A stretch of DNA of 64,000 nucleotides from Ancylobacter defluvii (lineage in GTDB: Bacteria; Pseudomonadota; Alphaproteobacteria; Rhizobiales; Xanthobacteraceae), in assembly GCF_018390605.1 (NCBI RefSeq), contig NZ_JAHBGD010000012.1, forward strand, positions 92,226 through 156,225, in the 5' to 3' direction. The notes below the pieces were generated by a model. It was not told where the DNA came from. It did no database searches and worked only from the letters and a program-made list of their open reading frames with translations. A program made the translations under genes and the position numbers. This document shows positions 20,462 through 29,457 of this stretch, one piece after another. Position 1 is the first letter of the stretch. The number at the start of each line of letters is the position of its first letter.

Positions 20462-22051
20462 TCAGTGACGGAAGTGCCGCACGCCGGTGAACACCATCGC
20501 GACATTGGCCGCGTCGGCCGCCGCGATCACGTCGGCGTCGCGGATCGAGCCGCCCGGCTGGATCACCGCCGTCGCCCCGGCCTCGATGGCGGTCAAAAGC
20601 CCGTCGGCGAAGGGGAAGAAGGCGTCGGACGCCACCACGCTGCCGCGCGTCAGCGGCTCGGCAAGGCCCGCCACTTCAGCGGCGTCGATCGCCTTGCGGG
20701 CGGCGATGCGCGCCGAATCGACCCGGCTCATCTGCCCGGCGCCGATGCCCACCGTGGCGAGGTCCTTGGCATAGACGATGGCGTTCGATTTCACATGCTT
20801 GGCGACGCGGAAGGCGAAGGCGAGATCGGCGAGCTCGGCATCGGTCGGCGCCCGCTTGGTCACCACCTTCAGCTCCATGTCGTCGACCACCGCATTGTCG
20901 CGCGACTGCACCAGCAGCCCGCCGGCCAGCGACTTCACGAACGTGCCCTTGCCGCGCGGATCGGGCAGACCGCCGGTCACCAGCAGGCGCAGATTCTTCT
21001 TGGTGGCGAGGATGGCGGCGGCCTCATCGGTGACGTCGGGCGCCACGATCACCTCGGTGAAGATCTCGACGATGGCCTTGGCCGCCTCGGCGTCGAGGGT
21101 TCGGTTCAGCGCCACGATGCCGCCAAAGGCCGAGGTCGGGTCGCAGGCCAGCGCCTTGCGATAGGCCTCGACCAGGCTGGCGCCTTCCGCGACGCCGCAG
21201 GGATTGGCGTGCTTGACGATCACCACCGCCGGCGCGCGGGCGGGATCGAACTCGGCCACCGCCTCGAAGGCGGCGTCGGTGTCGTTGAGGTTGTTGTAGG
21301 AGAGCGACTTGCCCTGCAGCTGGCGGGCGGTCGCCACCCCCGGCCGCGCGCCGCCCGAGAGATAGAACGACGCCTGCTGGTGCGGGTTCTCGCCATAGCG
21401 CAGCTCCTCGGCAAGGGTGCCGGCGAACAGCCGTGCCGGCGGCGCGGTATCCGCCTCGACCGAGGAGAACCATTCGGCGATGGCGCCGTCATAGGCGGCG
21501 GTGCGGGCGAAGGCGGCGCGGGCGAGGTGGCGGCGGGTGGCGCCGGTGGTGCCGCCCGCGGCGGCGATCTCGGCCAGCACCGTCGCATAGGCGGAAGGAT
21601 CGACCACCACGGTGACGTCGCCATGGTTCTTGGCGGCGGCGCGGATCATCGCCGGCCCGCCGACATCGATGTTCTCGACGCAGTCGTCGAAGGAAGCCCC
21701 CCGCGCGACCGTCGCCTCGAAGGGATAGAGATTGACCACCACCAGGTCGATCGGGCCGATGCCGTGCTCTTCCATCGCCGCCCTGTGGGCGGCGTCGGCG
21801 CGCACCGCGAGGATGCCGCCATGCACCTTGGGATGCAGCGTCTTCACCCTTCCGTCCATCATCTCGGGAAAGCCGGTAACCTCGGAAACGTCGCGCACCT
21901 GAAGCCCGGCCTCCTTCAGCGCCTTGCTGGTGCCGCCGGTCGAGACCAGCTCGACGCCGTGTCCGGCGAGCTTGCGGGCGAAATCGACGAGGCCGGTCTT
22001 GTCGGAGACCGAGAGCAGCGCGCGGGTGATGGGGCGGATGTCGAGCGACAT
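20462..22051 (-). CDS. purH: Bifunctional AICAR transformylase / IMP cyclohydrolase
   Basis: PurH carries out the last two steps of IMP synthesis. The 529-residue protein has the N-terminal IMP cyclohydrolase (MGS-like) domain, with [31 protein letters not shown] and [20 protein letters not shown], and the C-terminal transformylase with the catalytic [20 protein letters not shown] and [14 protein letters not shown] at 22051 gives [21 protein letters not shown] decayed copy of this start and its upstream sequence lies about 216 bp further upstream. A shared terminator follows the stop. Confidence 0.97.
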   Translation of the reverse strand: MSLDIRPITRALLSVSDKTGLVDFARKLAGHGVELVSTGGTSKALKEAGLQVRDVSEVTGFPEMMDGRVKTLHPKVHGGILAVRADAAHRAAMEEHGIGPIDLVVVNLYPFEATVARGASFDDCVENIDVGGPAMIRAAAKNHGDVTVVVDPSAYATVLAEIAAAGGTTGATRRHLARAAFARTAAYDGAIAEWFSSVEADTAPPARLFAGTLAEELRYGENPHQQASFYLSGGARPGVATARQLQGKSLSYNNLNDTDAAFEAVAEFDPARAPAVVIVKHANPCGVAEGASLVEAYRKALACDPTSAFGGIVALNRTLDAEAAKAIVEIFTEVIVAPDVTDEAAAILATKKNLRLLVTGGLPDPRGKGTFVKSLAGGLLVQSRDNAVVDDMELKVVTKRAPTDAELADLAFAFRVAKHVKSNAIVYAKDLATVGIGAGQMSRVDSARIAARKAIDAAEVAGLAEPLTRGSVVASDAFFPFADGLLTAIEAGATAVIQPGGSIRDADVIAAADAANVAMVFTGVRHFRH

Positions 22052-22230
22052 GATGGGGCCGGAGGTTGTTGAAGGATCGGCGGGGGCCTATCACGGAACG
22101 CCCCCGGCGTTAACCCTCGCCCGACGCAGCCCTGGAAACCCAACCCCTGTTTGCAGGCATGGGCAGCGGCGCCGCGCACCTCCTTCTCCCTCTCCCCGTG
22201 GGGGAGAGGGCTGGGGCAGGGGCTTTCACG
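22024..22230. repeat. Imperfect tandem duplication covering the purH 5' end, copy 1 (intact)
   Basis: This block contains the first nine codons of purH, its upstream region, and a perfect CCCTCTCCCC / GGGGAGAGGG hairpin at 22188-22210. It is repeated with many substitutions at 22239-22442. It forms part of the 567-bp gene-free gap 22052-22618. Beyond 22442 that gap holds nothing I recognise. Confidence 0.75.
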
Positions 22231-22238
22231 CGGCCCCG

Positions 22239-22267
22239 ATGGTGACCGGACGGATGGCGACCGACAT
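22239..22267 (-). pseudogene. Decayed purH start fragment
   Basis: On the minus strand from 22267 the sequence reads MSVAIRPVTIGAA, against [13 protein letters not shown] at the true purH start. Likeness fades after about ten codons. It is a truncated duplicate of the purH initiation region with no rest of the gene. Confidence 0.65.
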
Positions 22268-22442
22268 GATAGGGGGCCGGACGTTCCTGAAGATCGGCGA
22301 GCCCCTGTCGCGGAACGTCCGCCGCGTTCCCTCCTCCGACTCGGCCCCGGGAACCCGGCCCCTATTTGCAGGCCGACAGAGAGGCGCCGTGCACCTCCTT
22401 CCCCCTCTCCCCGTGGGGGAGAGGGCTGGGGTGAGGAGCCTT
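22239..22442. repeat. Imperfect tandem duplication covering the purH 5' end, copy 2 (decayed)
   Basis: The order of matching blocks is the same as in copy 1: GACATGAT at the start codon, GGGGCCGGA, GATCGGCG, CGGAACG, GCGTT, then CCCCT.TTTGCAGGC and the GCGCCG.GCACCTCCTT block, ending with the CCCTCTCCCC hairpin at 22403-22425. The offset between copies is about 216 bp. Confidence 0.75.
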
Positions 22443-22618
22443 CTGCCCCCCAACGAGCCCTCGCCGGAGCACGTCGCCGCCTCCCGCTGAAGCCGGATTT
22501 TCCAGCTCCAACCTAGCGAAGCGGAACTCGGCCGCCCCCGCCCTCGTCGGGAAGCGGGAATGGCCGGGCGGACTTCGAGCCGCCGCCCGCTCTTCGCTCG
22601 CTCTTCGCCCGCGCCGCG

Positions 22619-24472
22619 CTAGCCCGGAAGCGCCCCCTGCACCCGCACGAAGGTCCAGGCCACGCGCGGCCTCTGGCGCGCCTTGCCGGAGATCACGATC
22701 TGCTCGGCACGGCGCGGCCCGCCATGGGCGGCGAGATAGACGCTCTCCTCGATGGTCGCCGGGCAGTCCGGCGCCTCGAACACCCAGTCGTCGCCATCCG
22801 GCAGGGTGAGATAGATCGTCTGCCCGTCCGGCGCCCGCGCCGCCTTCACCGCCGGGTGCAGGTGGAAGCGGATCGCATAGAAGTCGCGGGCGTCGCTGGC
22901 GATCTCCTCGCCCTGGGCGGCGCGGAACAGGTCCTCGCCATCGAGGCAGGTGCCGTCGCCCGACAGCCGCCACGAGCGCTGATGCACCAGGCCGAGCCGG
23001 CGCGCATAGCCGTCATGGCTGGCGCGCAGCACGTCGGCGCCGCCGCGTTCGGAGCGGTCGACATGGATGTCGGCGGGGCCGTCCAGCACCGGCGTGCCGC
23101 ACAGCTTCATGGCGAGCCCGCCGGCGATGAAGCGGCAGGAGGAGATTTCCGCCAGCGTGGCAGTGGAATGCGCCGCGGTCTGCCGGGCCACCGCGCGCCA
23201 GCTCTCATGTGCCGGGGTCGGCGCGCCGCAGTTCACCACCACCCGGTTGCGACCGCTGGAAAGCTCGAAGGACAGGCAGCCGGCATGCGCCTCGTGGCTG
23301 AACAGCGGCGGCGGCGGGCAGCCGGTGTCGACGATCACCACCGAGCCGCCGGCCTCCAGCCGCTGATAGCCGGAATAGGGAGCGTTGGACACCGGCCGGC
23401 CGCGCGCATCGTCATAGGCCAGCACCACGGCGAGGCTGTCGGCCGGCGTCGGCCCCATGCCGTTGAAATGCGCGAAGGAGCCGTCGACATGACGGAAGAA
23501 GCGCAGCATCGGCATCATGCGGTCAATGGCGTTCACCAGTACCGCGGGCGGCGCCACATGCCGCGCCTCGAAGCACTGGCGCAGCGGCAAGAGGTCGAGC
23601 AGCAGCTCGATCAGCATGGCCGGATTGCGGCTCGCCGGGCCGCCATCGGCCAGCACCTGCCGCTCCAGCTCCTCGGTCAGCCGCTTCTGGGCGGAGCGCA
23701 GCAGCCGCGGCTGGTCGGCCATGCACAGGCCGGCAAAGCTCAGCGCCACCGCGCAGGCGAGCCGGGCGCGGCCGTCGCGGGCAAAGCGCTGGATGCTCTT
23801 GAGATAGCGCGCCTGCTGGCTCAGGCAGCGCAGGAAGCGGCGATGGAAGCCGGAATCGGCATCCTTGAGGATCAGCGGCGTCTGCGACAGCCAGTTGATC
23901 ATCCGCCGCGCCGCCACCTCGGGCTCGGCCGCCGCCGGCAGGCGCGGCCCGCCGAGATTGATGAAGTCGCCGACCAGCGCCCGTGCGTTGGCCCGCGCAA
24001 TGGCGGTGTCGGAGGCGTGAAGATGCCGCAGCCACGAGAACGACATCAGCGCCTGCGCCCATTCGCGCGACGGCGGGACGATCTCGAAGGGCGAGGCGCC
24101 GCCGGTTTCCACCGCCTTGCCGGCGAAGGCGAAGCACCCGGCATAGATTTCCGCCGCCCGGGCCGGGTCGCCGGCGCGCAGGTCCTGCGGCGCGAACAGC
24201 AGGCGCCCCGACACCGGCAGCGACGCCGTCCACCAGGCGAAAGGCGGGTGCGCCAGCGCCCGCACCACCAGCGTGCGCCAGCCGAGCTCGGCGATGCAGG
24301 TCAGGCGGCGGACGCGGTCGGCCATTCCCTCGCCGCTCATCGCCGACGAATCCCCGGAAGCCGTGTTCTTGGGCATCGCTTCGTCTGGTGTCGCCCGGGC
24401 AACCGGTTCCCTCCCAGAATCCCCCGGATGAGTCGTTGCCAGCTTAACCGAGCCCTGAGTCGCGTCCACCAT
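22619..24472 (-). CDS. Heparinase II/III family protein
   Basis: The 617-residue protein has an N-terminal all-helical toroid region (for instance FINLGGPRLPAAAEPEVAARRMINWLS-type helices) and a C-terminal Hepar_II_III beta-sandwich domain (PF07940) from about residue 345, with GCLSFELSSGRNRVVVNCG and the HSTATLAE strand. Family lyases cleave uronic acid-containing polysaccharides, but the conserved alphaproteobacterial rsmB-heparinase-purH neighbour has no proven substrate and no clear signal peptide. I chose ATG at 24472, which has AAGGGG six bases upstream and starts 10 bp after the rsmB stop. ATGs at 24340 and 24325 are alternatives. Confidence 0.82.
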   Translation of the reverse strand: MVDATQGSVKLATTHPGDSGREPVARATPDEAMPKNTASGDSSAMSGEGMADRVRRLTCIAELGWRTLVVRALAHPPFAWWTASLPVSGRLLFAPQDLRAGDPARAAEIYAGCFAFAGKAVETGGASPFEIVPPSREWAQALMSFSWLRHLHASDTAIARANARALVGDFINLGGPRLPAAAEPEVAARRMINWLSQTPLILKDADSGFHRRFLRCLSQQARYLKSIQRFARDGRARLACAVALSFAGLCMADQPRLLRSAQKRLTEELERQVLADGGPASRNPAMLIELLLDLLPLRQCFEARHVAPPAVLVNAIDRMMPMLRFFRHVDGSFAHFNGMGPTPADSLAVVLAYDDARGRPVSNAPYSGYQRLEAGGSVVIVDTGCPPPPLFSHEAHAGCLSFELSSGRNRVVVNCGAPTPAHESWRAVARQTAAHSTATLAEISSCRFIAGGLAMKLCGTPVLDGPADIHVDRSERGGADVLRASHDGYARRLGLVHQRSWRLSGDGTCLDGEDLFRAAQGEEIASDARDFYAIRFHLHPAVKAARAPDGQTIYLTLPDGDDWVFEAPDCPATIEESVYLAAHGGPRRAEQIVISGKARQRPRVAWTFVRVQGALPG

Positions 24473-24482
24473 CCTATGCCCC

Positions 24483-25859
24483 TTACGAAGCATCCGGGGC
24501 TCCGCGACGCCGCAACCGCGCGGCGAAGAAGCCATCGAGCCCACCACGGCGCGGGTCTTCATGCGGCAGATGCGTCGGCAGGGTGCGGATCTCGCCGGCG
24601 GCATTGATCCAGTCGGCGGCGACGCCGTTCTCGCCGGGCAGCACCGGCACGCGCTCATAGTCGTCGCGCGCGGCGAGCAGCGCCTCGATCTGCCGCTCGC
24701 CCTCCTCCGGCTCCAGCGAGCAGGTGGAATAGACCAGCACCCCGCCCGGCCGCACGAGGTCGGCGGCATTGCGCAGGATCCGCGCCTGCAGCGCGCCCAG
24801 GCTGGCAATGTCGGCCGGCGCCTTCGACCAGGCGACATCGGGATGGCGGCGGATGGTGCCGGTCGCCGAGCACGGCGCGTCGATCAGCACCGCGTCGAAA
24901 GGCCCGCCATTCTCGATGCCGACTTGCCAGCTCGCCGCATCCGCCTCCACTATCTCGGCTTCGAGCCTGAGCCGCTCGAGATTCTGCTTCAGCCGCCGGA
25001 GCCGCACGGCGGAGCGGTCGAGCGCCGTCACCTGCGCCCCCGAGGCGGCCAGTTGCGCGGTCTTGCCGCCCGGCGCCGCGCACAGGTCGGCGACGCGCAT
25101 GCCGGGGCCGGCATGGATCAGCCGGGCCGGGATCGCCGCCGCCGCATCCTGCACCCACCAGGCTCCCTCGTCGAACCCCGGCAGGGCGGTGACGTTGCCG
25201 GCCTCGATGAGCCGCACCGAGCCGGTCGGCAGCAATTCGCCGCCGAGCCGCTCCAGCCATGGCTGCGGATCGTCCTTGATCGTAAGGTCGAGCGGCGCTT
25301 CGCGGGCGAGGGTGCGGGCGATCGCCTTGGCGGCCTCGGCGCCATAGGCCGAGGTCCAGCCGCGGATCAGCCATTCGGGCTGATCGTACACCGCATCGGC
25401 CTCCAGTTTTGCCCGCCCCTCGCGGGCGATCCGGCGCAGCACGGCGTTGATCAGCCCCTTGAATCCGGCGGTGGAGGGCTGCTCCCCCGCCAGCTCGACG
25501 CTGGTCGCCACCGCCGCATGGTCCGGCACGTCCATGAACAGCACCTGGGCGGCGCCGATCAGCAGCAGCGTCTCGCCGCGCCGGGCCTTCTCCGGCAACG
25601 GCTTCTCGAGGAAAGCCGCCAGCAGCGCCCGAAGCGAGCCGAGACGGCGCAGCGTGGTGGCGGCGATCATGCGGGCGAGCCCCCGGTCGCGCTCGTCGAG
25701 ATCGCGCGACAACCGGTCGAGCGCCTCCTCCAGCGGACGACCATTGACGAAGACGGCGTCAAAGGCATCCGCCGCAGCACGGCGGGCGGCAAGGCCCGGC
25801 AGGACCGGGGCGGCCTGACGGCCAGTGGGACGGCGCGGACGGCGGGGGGATTCGCTCAT
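24483..25859 (-). CDS. rsmB: 16S rRNA (cytosine-967 C5)-methyltransferase RsmB
   Basis: The 458-residue protein has the RsmB layout: an N-terminal NusB-like RNA-binding domain (about residues 20-150) and a C-terminal RsmB/Fmu catalytic domain. Motifs are DLCAAPGGKTAQLAASGA for SAM binding, AVLIDAPCSATGTIRRHPD (motif IV Pro-Cys) and VYSTCSLEPEEGE with the nucleophilic cysteine. It methylates C967 during small-subunit assembly. It is the first gene before heparinase and is divergent from glucokinase. The Arg/Pro-rich first 20 residues look like a basic rRNA-binding tail. Confidence 0.93.
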   Translation of the reverse strand: MSESPRRPRRPTGRQAAPVLPGLAARRAAADAFDAVFVNGRPLEEALDRLSRDLDERDRGLARMIAATTLRRLGSLRALLAAFLEKPLPEKARRGETLLLIGAAQVLFMDVPDHAAVATSVELAGEQPSTAGFKGLINAVLRRIAREGRAKLEADAVYDQPEWLIRGWTSAYGAEAAKAIARTLAREAPLDLTIKDDPQPWLERLGGELLPTGSVRLIEAGNVTALPGFDEGAWWVQDAAAAIPARLIHAGPGMRVADLCAAPGGKTAQLAASGAQVTALDRSAVRLRRLKQNLERLRLEAEIVEADAASWQVGIENGGPFDAVLIDAPCSATGTIRRHPDVAWSKAPADIASLGALQARILRNAADLVRPGGVLVYSTCSLEPEEGERQIEALLAARDDYERVPVLPGENGVAADWINAAGEIRTLPTHLPHEDPRRGGLDGFFAARLRRRGAPDAS

Positions 25860-26002
25860 TTTTTCGGACTAGGCCGGTATGAGGCGGAACGCAACCACCG
25901 CCATGCCGCTTGTCGTCAAGATACGCAGCCGGGGCTTGTCGAAGCGCGCGAGATTGGCTCCTATGCGCCACCATCCCACCGCGACCCGAACATCCAGGCC
26001 CA

Positions 26003-26953
26003 ATGCCCCATCTCATCCTGATCGCCGACATTGGCGGAACCTCCTCCCGCCTCGCCCTCGCAGGCACCGATGGACGCCCGCAGGATGTACGCATCCACCG
26101 CAACGACGCCTTTTCCGGCTTCGAGGCGTTGATCGAGACCGATCTTGCGGCGCGCGGCGTGGCGGCCGACGATGTCGGCGGCGCGGTGCTCGCCATCGCC
26201 GGACCGGCGGATGGCGAGCATGTGCGGCTCACCAATCGCGACTGGTCCTTCGCCAAGGACGAGCTGCGCCGCCGCTTCGGCTGGCAGAAGCTGCTCGGCG
26301 TCAATGATTTCGAGGCTCTGGCCTATGGCGTGCCGGCGCTCGGCCCGGACGATCTGGTGGCGGTCGGCGGCGGCGAGGCGGCCGAGGGCGCCCCCATGCT
26401 GGTCTGCGGACCCGGCACCGGCTTCGGCGTCGCCGGCCTGCTCAAGATCGGCGACACGTTCCGCGCCGTCACCGGCGAGGGCGGCCATGCCCGCCTCGGC
26501 GCCACCAATACCGAGGAAGCCCGGCTGATCGCCCATATGGTGCGCGAGCTCGGCCCGGTGGTGGTGGAGCACGCGCTTTCCGGTTCCGGCCTCGCCCGCA
26601 TCCATCGCGTGCTCACCGGCGACCGGCTGTCGCCCGAGCAGGTGATCGCCGCCGCCTTCGGCGGCGACGGCGAGGCGCGCGAGACCTGCAACATGTTCCT
26701 GCGGCTGTTCGGCCGCATCGCCGGCGATCTCGCGCTGACCTTCGACGCCCGCGGCGGCGTCTATCTCGCCGGCGGCGTCTCCGCCGGACTGCTGCCTTTT
26801 TATGAAAGCTCGCCCTTTCGCGATGCCTTCGAGGAGCACCCGCCGCTGGATCCGCGGCTCATCGCGACGCCGGTGCACATCATCACCCACCCGACGCCGG
26901 GCCTGCTCGGCTGCGGCCAGCTGGCCGGCCGCCTGGCCCGCGAACTCGTCTGA
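26003..26953 (+). CDS. glk: Glucokinase
   Basis: The 316-residue protein is a bacterial Glk (PF02685) that phosphorylates glucose with ATP. It shows ADIGGTSSRLAL for phosphate binding, NDFEALAYGVPAL with the sugar-binding Asn-Asp, CGPGTGFGVAGL for ATP, and GEGGHARLGATN with the family Glu-Gly-Gly-His. ATG at 26003 begins MPHLILIADIGGT. The open frame runs 31 codons further up without likeness. It is divergent from rsmB. Confidence 0.93.
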   Translation: MPHLILIADIGGTSSRLALAGTDGRPQDVRIHRNDAFSGFEALIETDLAARGVAADDVGGAVLAIAGPADGEHVRLTNRDWSFAKDELRRRFGWQKLLGVNDFEALAYGVPALGPDDLVAVGGGEAAEGAPMLVCGPGTGFGVAGLLKIGDTFRAVTGEGGHARLGATNTEEARLIAHMVRELGPVVVEHALSGSGLARIHRVLTGDRLSPEQVIAAAFGGDGEARETCNMFLRLFGRIAGDLALTFDARGGVYLAGGVSAGLLPFYESSPFRDAFEEHPPLDPRLIATPVHIITHPTPGLLGCGQLAGRLARELV

Positions 26954-27039
26954 AGCCTTGTCGTACGAGGCAGATAAAGCCGGCGTGACGAGGCGGATTG
27001 CGGCCTGCGCGGGGAATGCACGGGCGCCGCGCCACCACT

Positions 27040-27062
27040 GAAGCTCTAGATTCTAGAGCTTC
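27040..27062. repeat. Perfect 11-bp palindrome spanning a stop codon
   Basis: GAAGCTCTAGA (27040-27050) and TCTAGAGCTTC (27052-27062) flank a single T. It is AT-rich for this genome, lies between convergent glk and the RluA-type gene, and contains the TAG stop of the latter (27053-27055). There is no T-run, so it is at best a weak terminator. Confidence 0.85.
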
Positions 27063-27796
27063 GAGAAGGCCACCGCATCTGCCGCCTGCGCCACCTCGGC
27101 CGGATCGAGGCCCATGCCGGCGAGCGTCGCCATCATATGCGGCGGCAACGGCGCGCGGGCATCGATCGCCGGCTTGCCCTTGGGCTGCGGCACCACCACC
27201 CGGCGCGCGTGGAGGTGCAGTACCGGCCCGCCCGGCAATCGCGAGGCGCCGCCATAGATGCTGTCGCCGAGGATCGGGTGGCCGATGGCGTCGAGATGCA
27301 CCCGCAACTGGTGGGTGCGGCCGGTGAGCGGAGACAGCGCCAGTACCGACAGCCCTTCGCCGGCGGCGATCAGCTCCCATTCGGAGATCGCCTCCTGCCC
27401 GGCCGGATCGACCGCCATCCACCAGCCGCGATGCGGCGAACGCTTGGCCAGCTTCAGCTCGACCCGCCCGCGCGTCTCGGCCGGCACGCCCTTGGCCACC
27501 GCGACATAGGTCTTGCCCACCGCCCCGCTCGCGAACGCCCTGCCGAGATCGGCCAGCGCCTTGCGGTGGCGGCCGAGCACCAGGCAGCCGGAAGTGTCCT
27601 TGTCGAGCCGATGCGCCAGTTCCGGCGCGCTGGGCAGGCCGAAGCGCAGCGCGTCGAGATGATCCGCCAGCGTCTCCCCGCCCTTGGGCCCCTTGTGGAC
27701 CGGCAGGCCGGCGGGCTTGTCGATGATCAGCATCATCGCGTCGCGATGAAGCACGCGCGCGGCAATGTCGGGAACAGGCGGGTGATCGGGGCTCAT
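27053..27796 (-). CDS. RluA-family RNA pseudouridine synthase
   Basis: The 247-residue protein has the RluA catalytic core: MMLIIDKPAGLPVHKGP, the catalytic aspartate in ELAHRLDKDTSGCLVLG, YVAVAKG, LTGRTHQLRVHL and HPILGDSIYGG. It isomerises uridines in rRNA or tRNA, but the exact site cannot be told. There is no S4 domain at the N-terminus, as in the RluA/TruC-like short forms. I chose ATG at 27796; 18 more codons are open upstream. Confidence 0.9.
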   Translation of the reverse strand: MSPDHPPVPDIAARVLHRDAMMLIIDKPAGLPVHKGPKGGETLADHLDALRFGLPSAPELAHRLDKDTSGCLVLGRHRKALADLGRAFASGAVGKTYVAVAKGVPAETRGRVELKLAKRSPHRGWWMAVDPAGQEAISEWELIAAGEGLSVLALSPLTGRTHQLRVHLDAIGHPILGDSIYGGASRLPGGPVLHLHARRVVVPQPKGKPAIDARAPLPPHMMATLAGMGLDPAEVAQAADAVAFSKL

Positions 27797-27865
27797 GCTC
27801 TCTCTCAGCACAAGCCCGTCCCGTCGTCGAGCCCCCCGCGCAGCCGTCACGCTGACGGCCGCGGG

Positions 27866-29428
27866 CTAGCCGTTTTTCAGTTCGTGATGCACGTCGAGCG
27901 TCGAGCGCACGCCGATATCGTCGTAATGACGCTCGAGGAACCCCTCCGCCGCCTCGCGGCCGATGTCGCGCAGGAACAGCAGGAACTCCCATTCCGCGTT
28001 CATCTTGGTCGAGGCGTCGAGCGCCACCAGCTTCTCGGCGCCGTCGATCCGGTGCATGCGCAGGTTGCGATAGCCGTCGATCCCGTCGCCCTTGTGGCTC
28101 AGCCGCCCCTCGCTGAGCAGCCGGGTGACGAATTCGGCGGCGCGCAGCTGGGCAAGCAGCGAGGCGTTGAAGGTGATCTCGTTCATCCGGTTCTGGATGT
28201 CGCGGGCGGTCTTCGGCGTCTCGCGGCGGATGATCGGGTTGATCTGGATGAGCAGGATGTCGTCGGTCTTCACCGCGTCGTAGAAGGGGAACATGGCCGG
28301 GTTGCCCATGAAGCCGCCATCCCAATACGGCACGCCGTCGATTTCCACCGCCTGGAACATGTTGGGCAGGCAGGCCGACGCCATGATCGAGGCCGGTGTC
28401 AGCTCGTGCTTGGAGAACACCTTGACCTTGCCGGTATGCACGTTGGTGGCGCTGACGAACACATGCACATGGCTGCACGCCTGCACCGAGTCGAAATCGA
28501 CATGCTCGGCAATCAGGTCCATCAGCGGGTTGATGTTGAGCGGATTGAGGTCGTAGGGCGAGAAGAACCGGCTCATGACATCCATGGTGATGTAGGCCGG
28601 GTTCATGTTCAGCGACCAGTTGCCCATCAGCCGGTCGAGCAGGGTGCGCTGCAGCGGGCTGGTGCGCCCATCCTTGGAAACCGCGCGCCAGTATTTCGCC
28701 AGCGCCTCGCGCCCGCCCTCATTGCCGCCGCGCGCGAGGCCTGAGGCCAGCACCGCCGCATTCATGGCGCCGGCACTGGTGCCGGAAATGCCCTCGACGA
28801 CGATCCGCCCGTCCTCCAGCAGCCGGTCGAGCACCCCCCAGGTGAAGGCGCCATGGGCGCCGCCGCCCTGCAAGGCGAGGTTGATCGGCTTGAGGTGGTT
28901 CTTGAGCGCTTCCGCCTTGGCCGGCGCGGTGGAATTGGTATTGCGCCGCACCGCTTCCTTGCCGACCGGGCCGTGCACCGAAATCGCGGTGGCGACGGTC
29001 TCGGTCTCCTTGCTCACCGCCGGGGGCCTCTCAGGCTTGGCCGGCGCCGCCTCCGGCTTTTCGGAAGCGGCGACCGATGCGGTGGCGCTCACGGATGGCG
29101 CGGCGGCAGTCTTGCCGGCACCAGCCTTTGTGGGTGAGGCCTTCGCCGTGGCGGCCCTTCCCGAGGCTGCCTTGCTGGTCGTCACTTTGCCGGATGTGAC
29201 GCGCTTCGCGGCGGCGCGACCGGACGCCGCCGCCGCTCCAGCTGCCGGCAATGCGGCTTCCGGCGGCTTGACCGCCGGTTCCGAAGCCGCCGGCAGCGGC
29301 GGATTGGCGGAGGCGCCGGTGAGGGTGACGGCCTCGCCGCCATCCTTCTGGACGGCAGCACGCCCGGCGGCGCCCTTTCTGGCGGCGGAACGCCGCGACG
29401 TCGAAATGTCGGCCACCTTGTCAGTCAC
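27866..29428 (-). CDS. Patatin-like phospholipase with DUF3734-type C-terminus
   Basis: The 520-residue protein begins with about 170 residues rich in Ala/Lys/Pro/Thr and low in complexity, then a patatin domain: oxyanion hole GGGAHGAF, nucleophile elbow GTSAGA and catalytic Asp in WDGGFMGNP. A C-terminal region (ARDIQNRMNEITFN onwards) resembles DUF3734. Patatin lipases hydrolyse acyl esters. In Rhizobiales this gene usually sits beside 3-hydroxybutyrate dehydrogenase, as here 29 bp away, which suggests a role around polyhydroxybutyrate or membrane lipid turnover (inference). The start is GTG at 29428 behind a GGGGAGG ribosome site. Confidence 0.88.
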   Translation of the reverse strand: MTDKVADISTSRRSAARKGAAGRAAVQKDGGEAVTLTGASANPPLPAASEPAVKPPEAALPAAGAAAASGRAAAKRVTSGKVTTSKAASGRAATAKASPTKAGAGKTAAAPSVSATASVAASEKPEAAPAKPERPPAVSKETETVATAISVHGPVGKEAVRRNTNSTAPAKAEALKNHLKPINLALQGGGAHGAFTWGVLDRLLEDGRIVVEGISGTSAGAMNAAVLASGLARGGNEGGREALAKYWRAVSKDGRTSPLQRTLLDRLMGNWSLNMNPAYITMDVMSRFFSPYDLNPLNINPLMDLIAEHVDFDSVQACSHVHVFVSATNVHTGKVKVFSKHELTPASIMASACLPNMFQAVEIDGVPYWDGGFMGNPAMFPFYDAVKTDDILLIQINPIIRRETPKTARDIQNRMNEITFNASLLAQLRAAEFVTRLLSEGRLSHKGDGIDGYRNLRMHRIDGAEKLVALDASTKMNAEWEFLLFLRDIGREAAEGFLERHYDDIGVRSTLDVHHELKNG

Positions 29429-29457
29429 CTGCGCCTCCCCTGGGGTTCACCCTTGGC

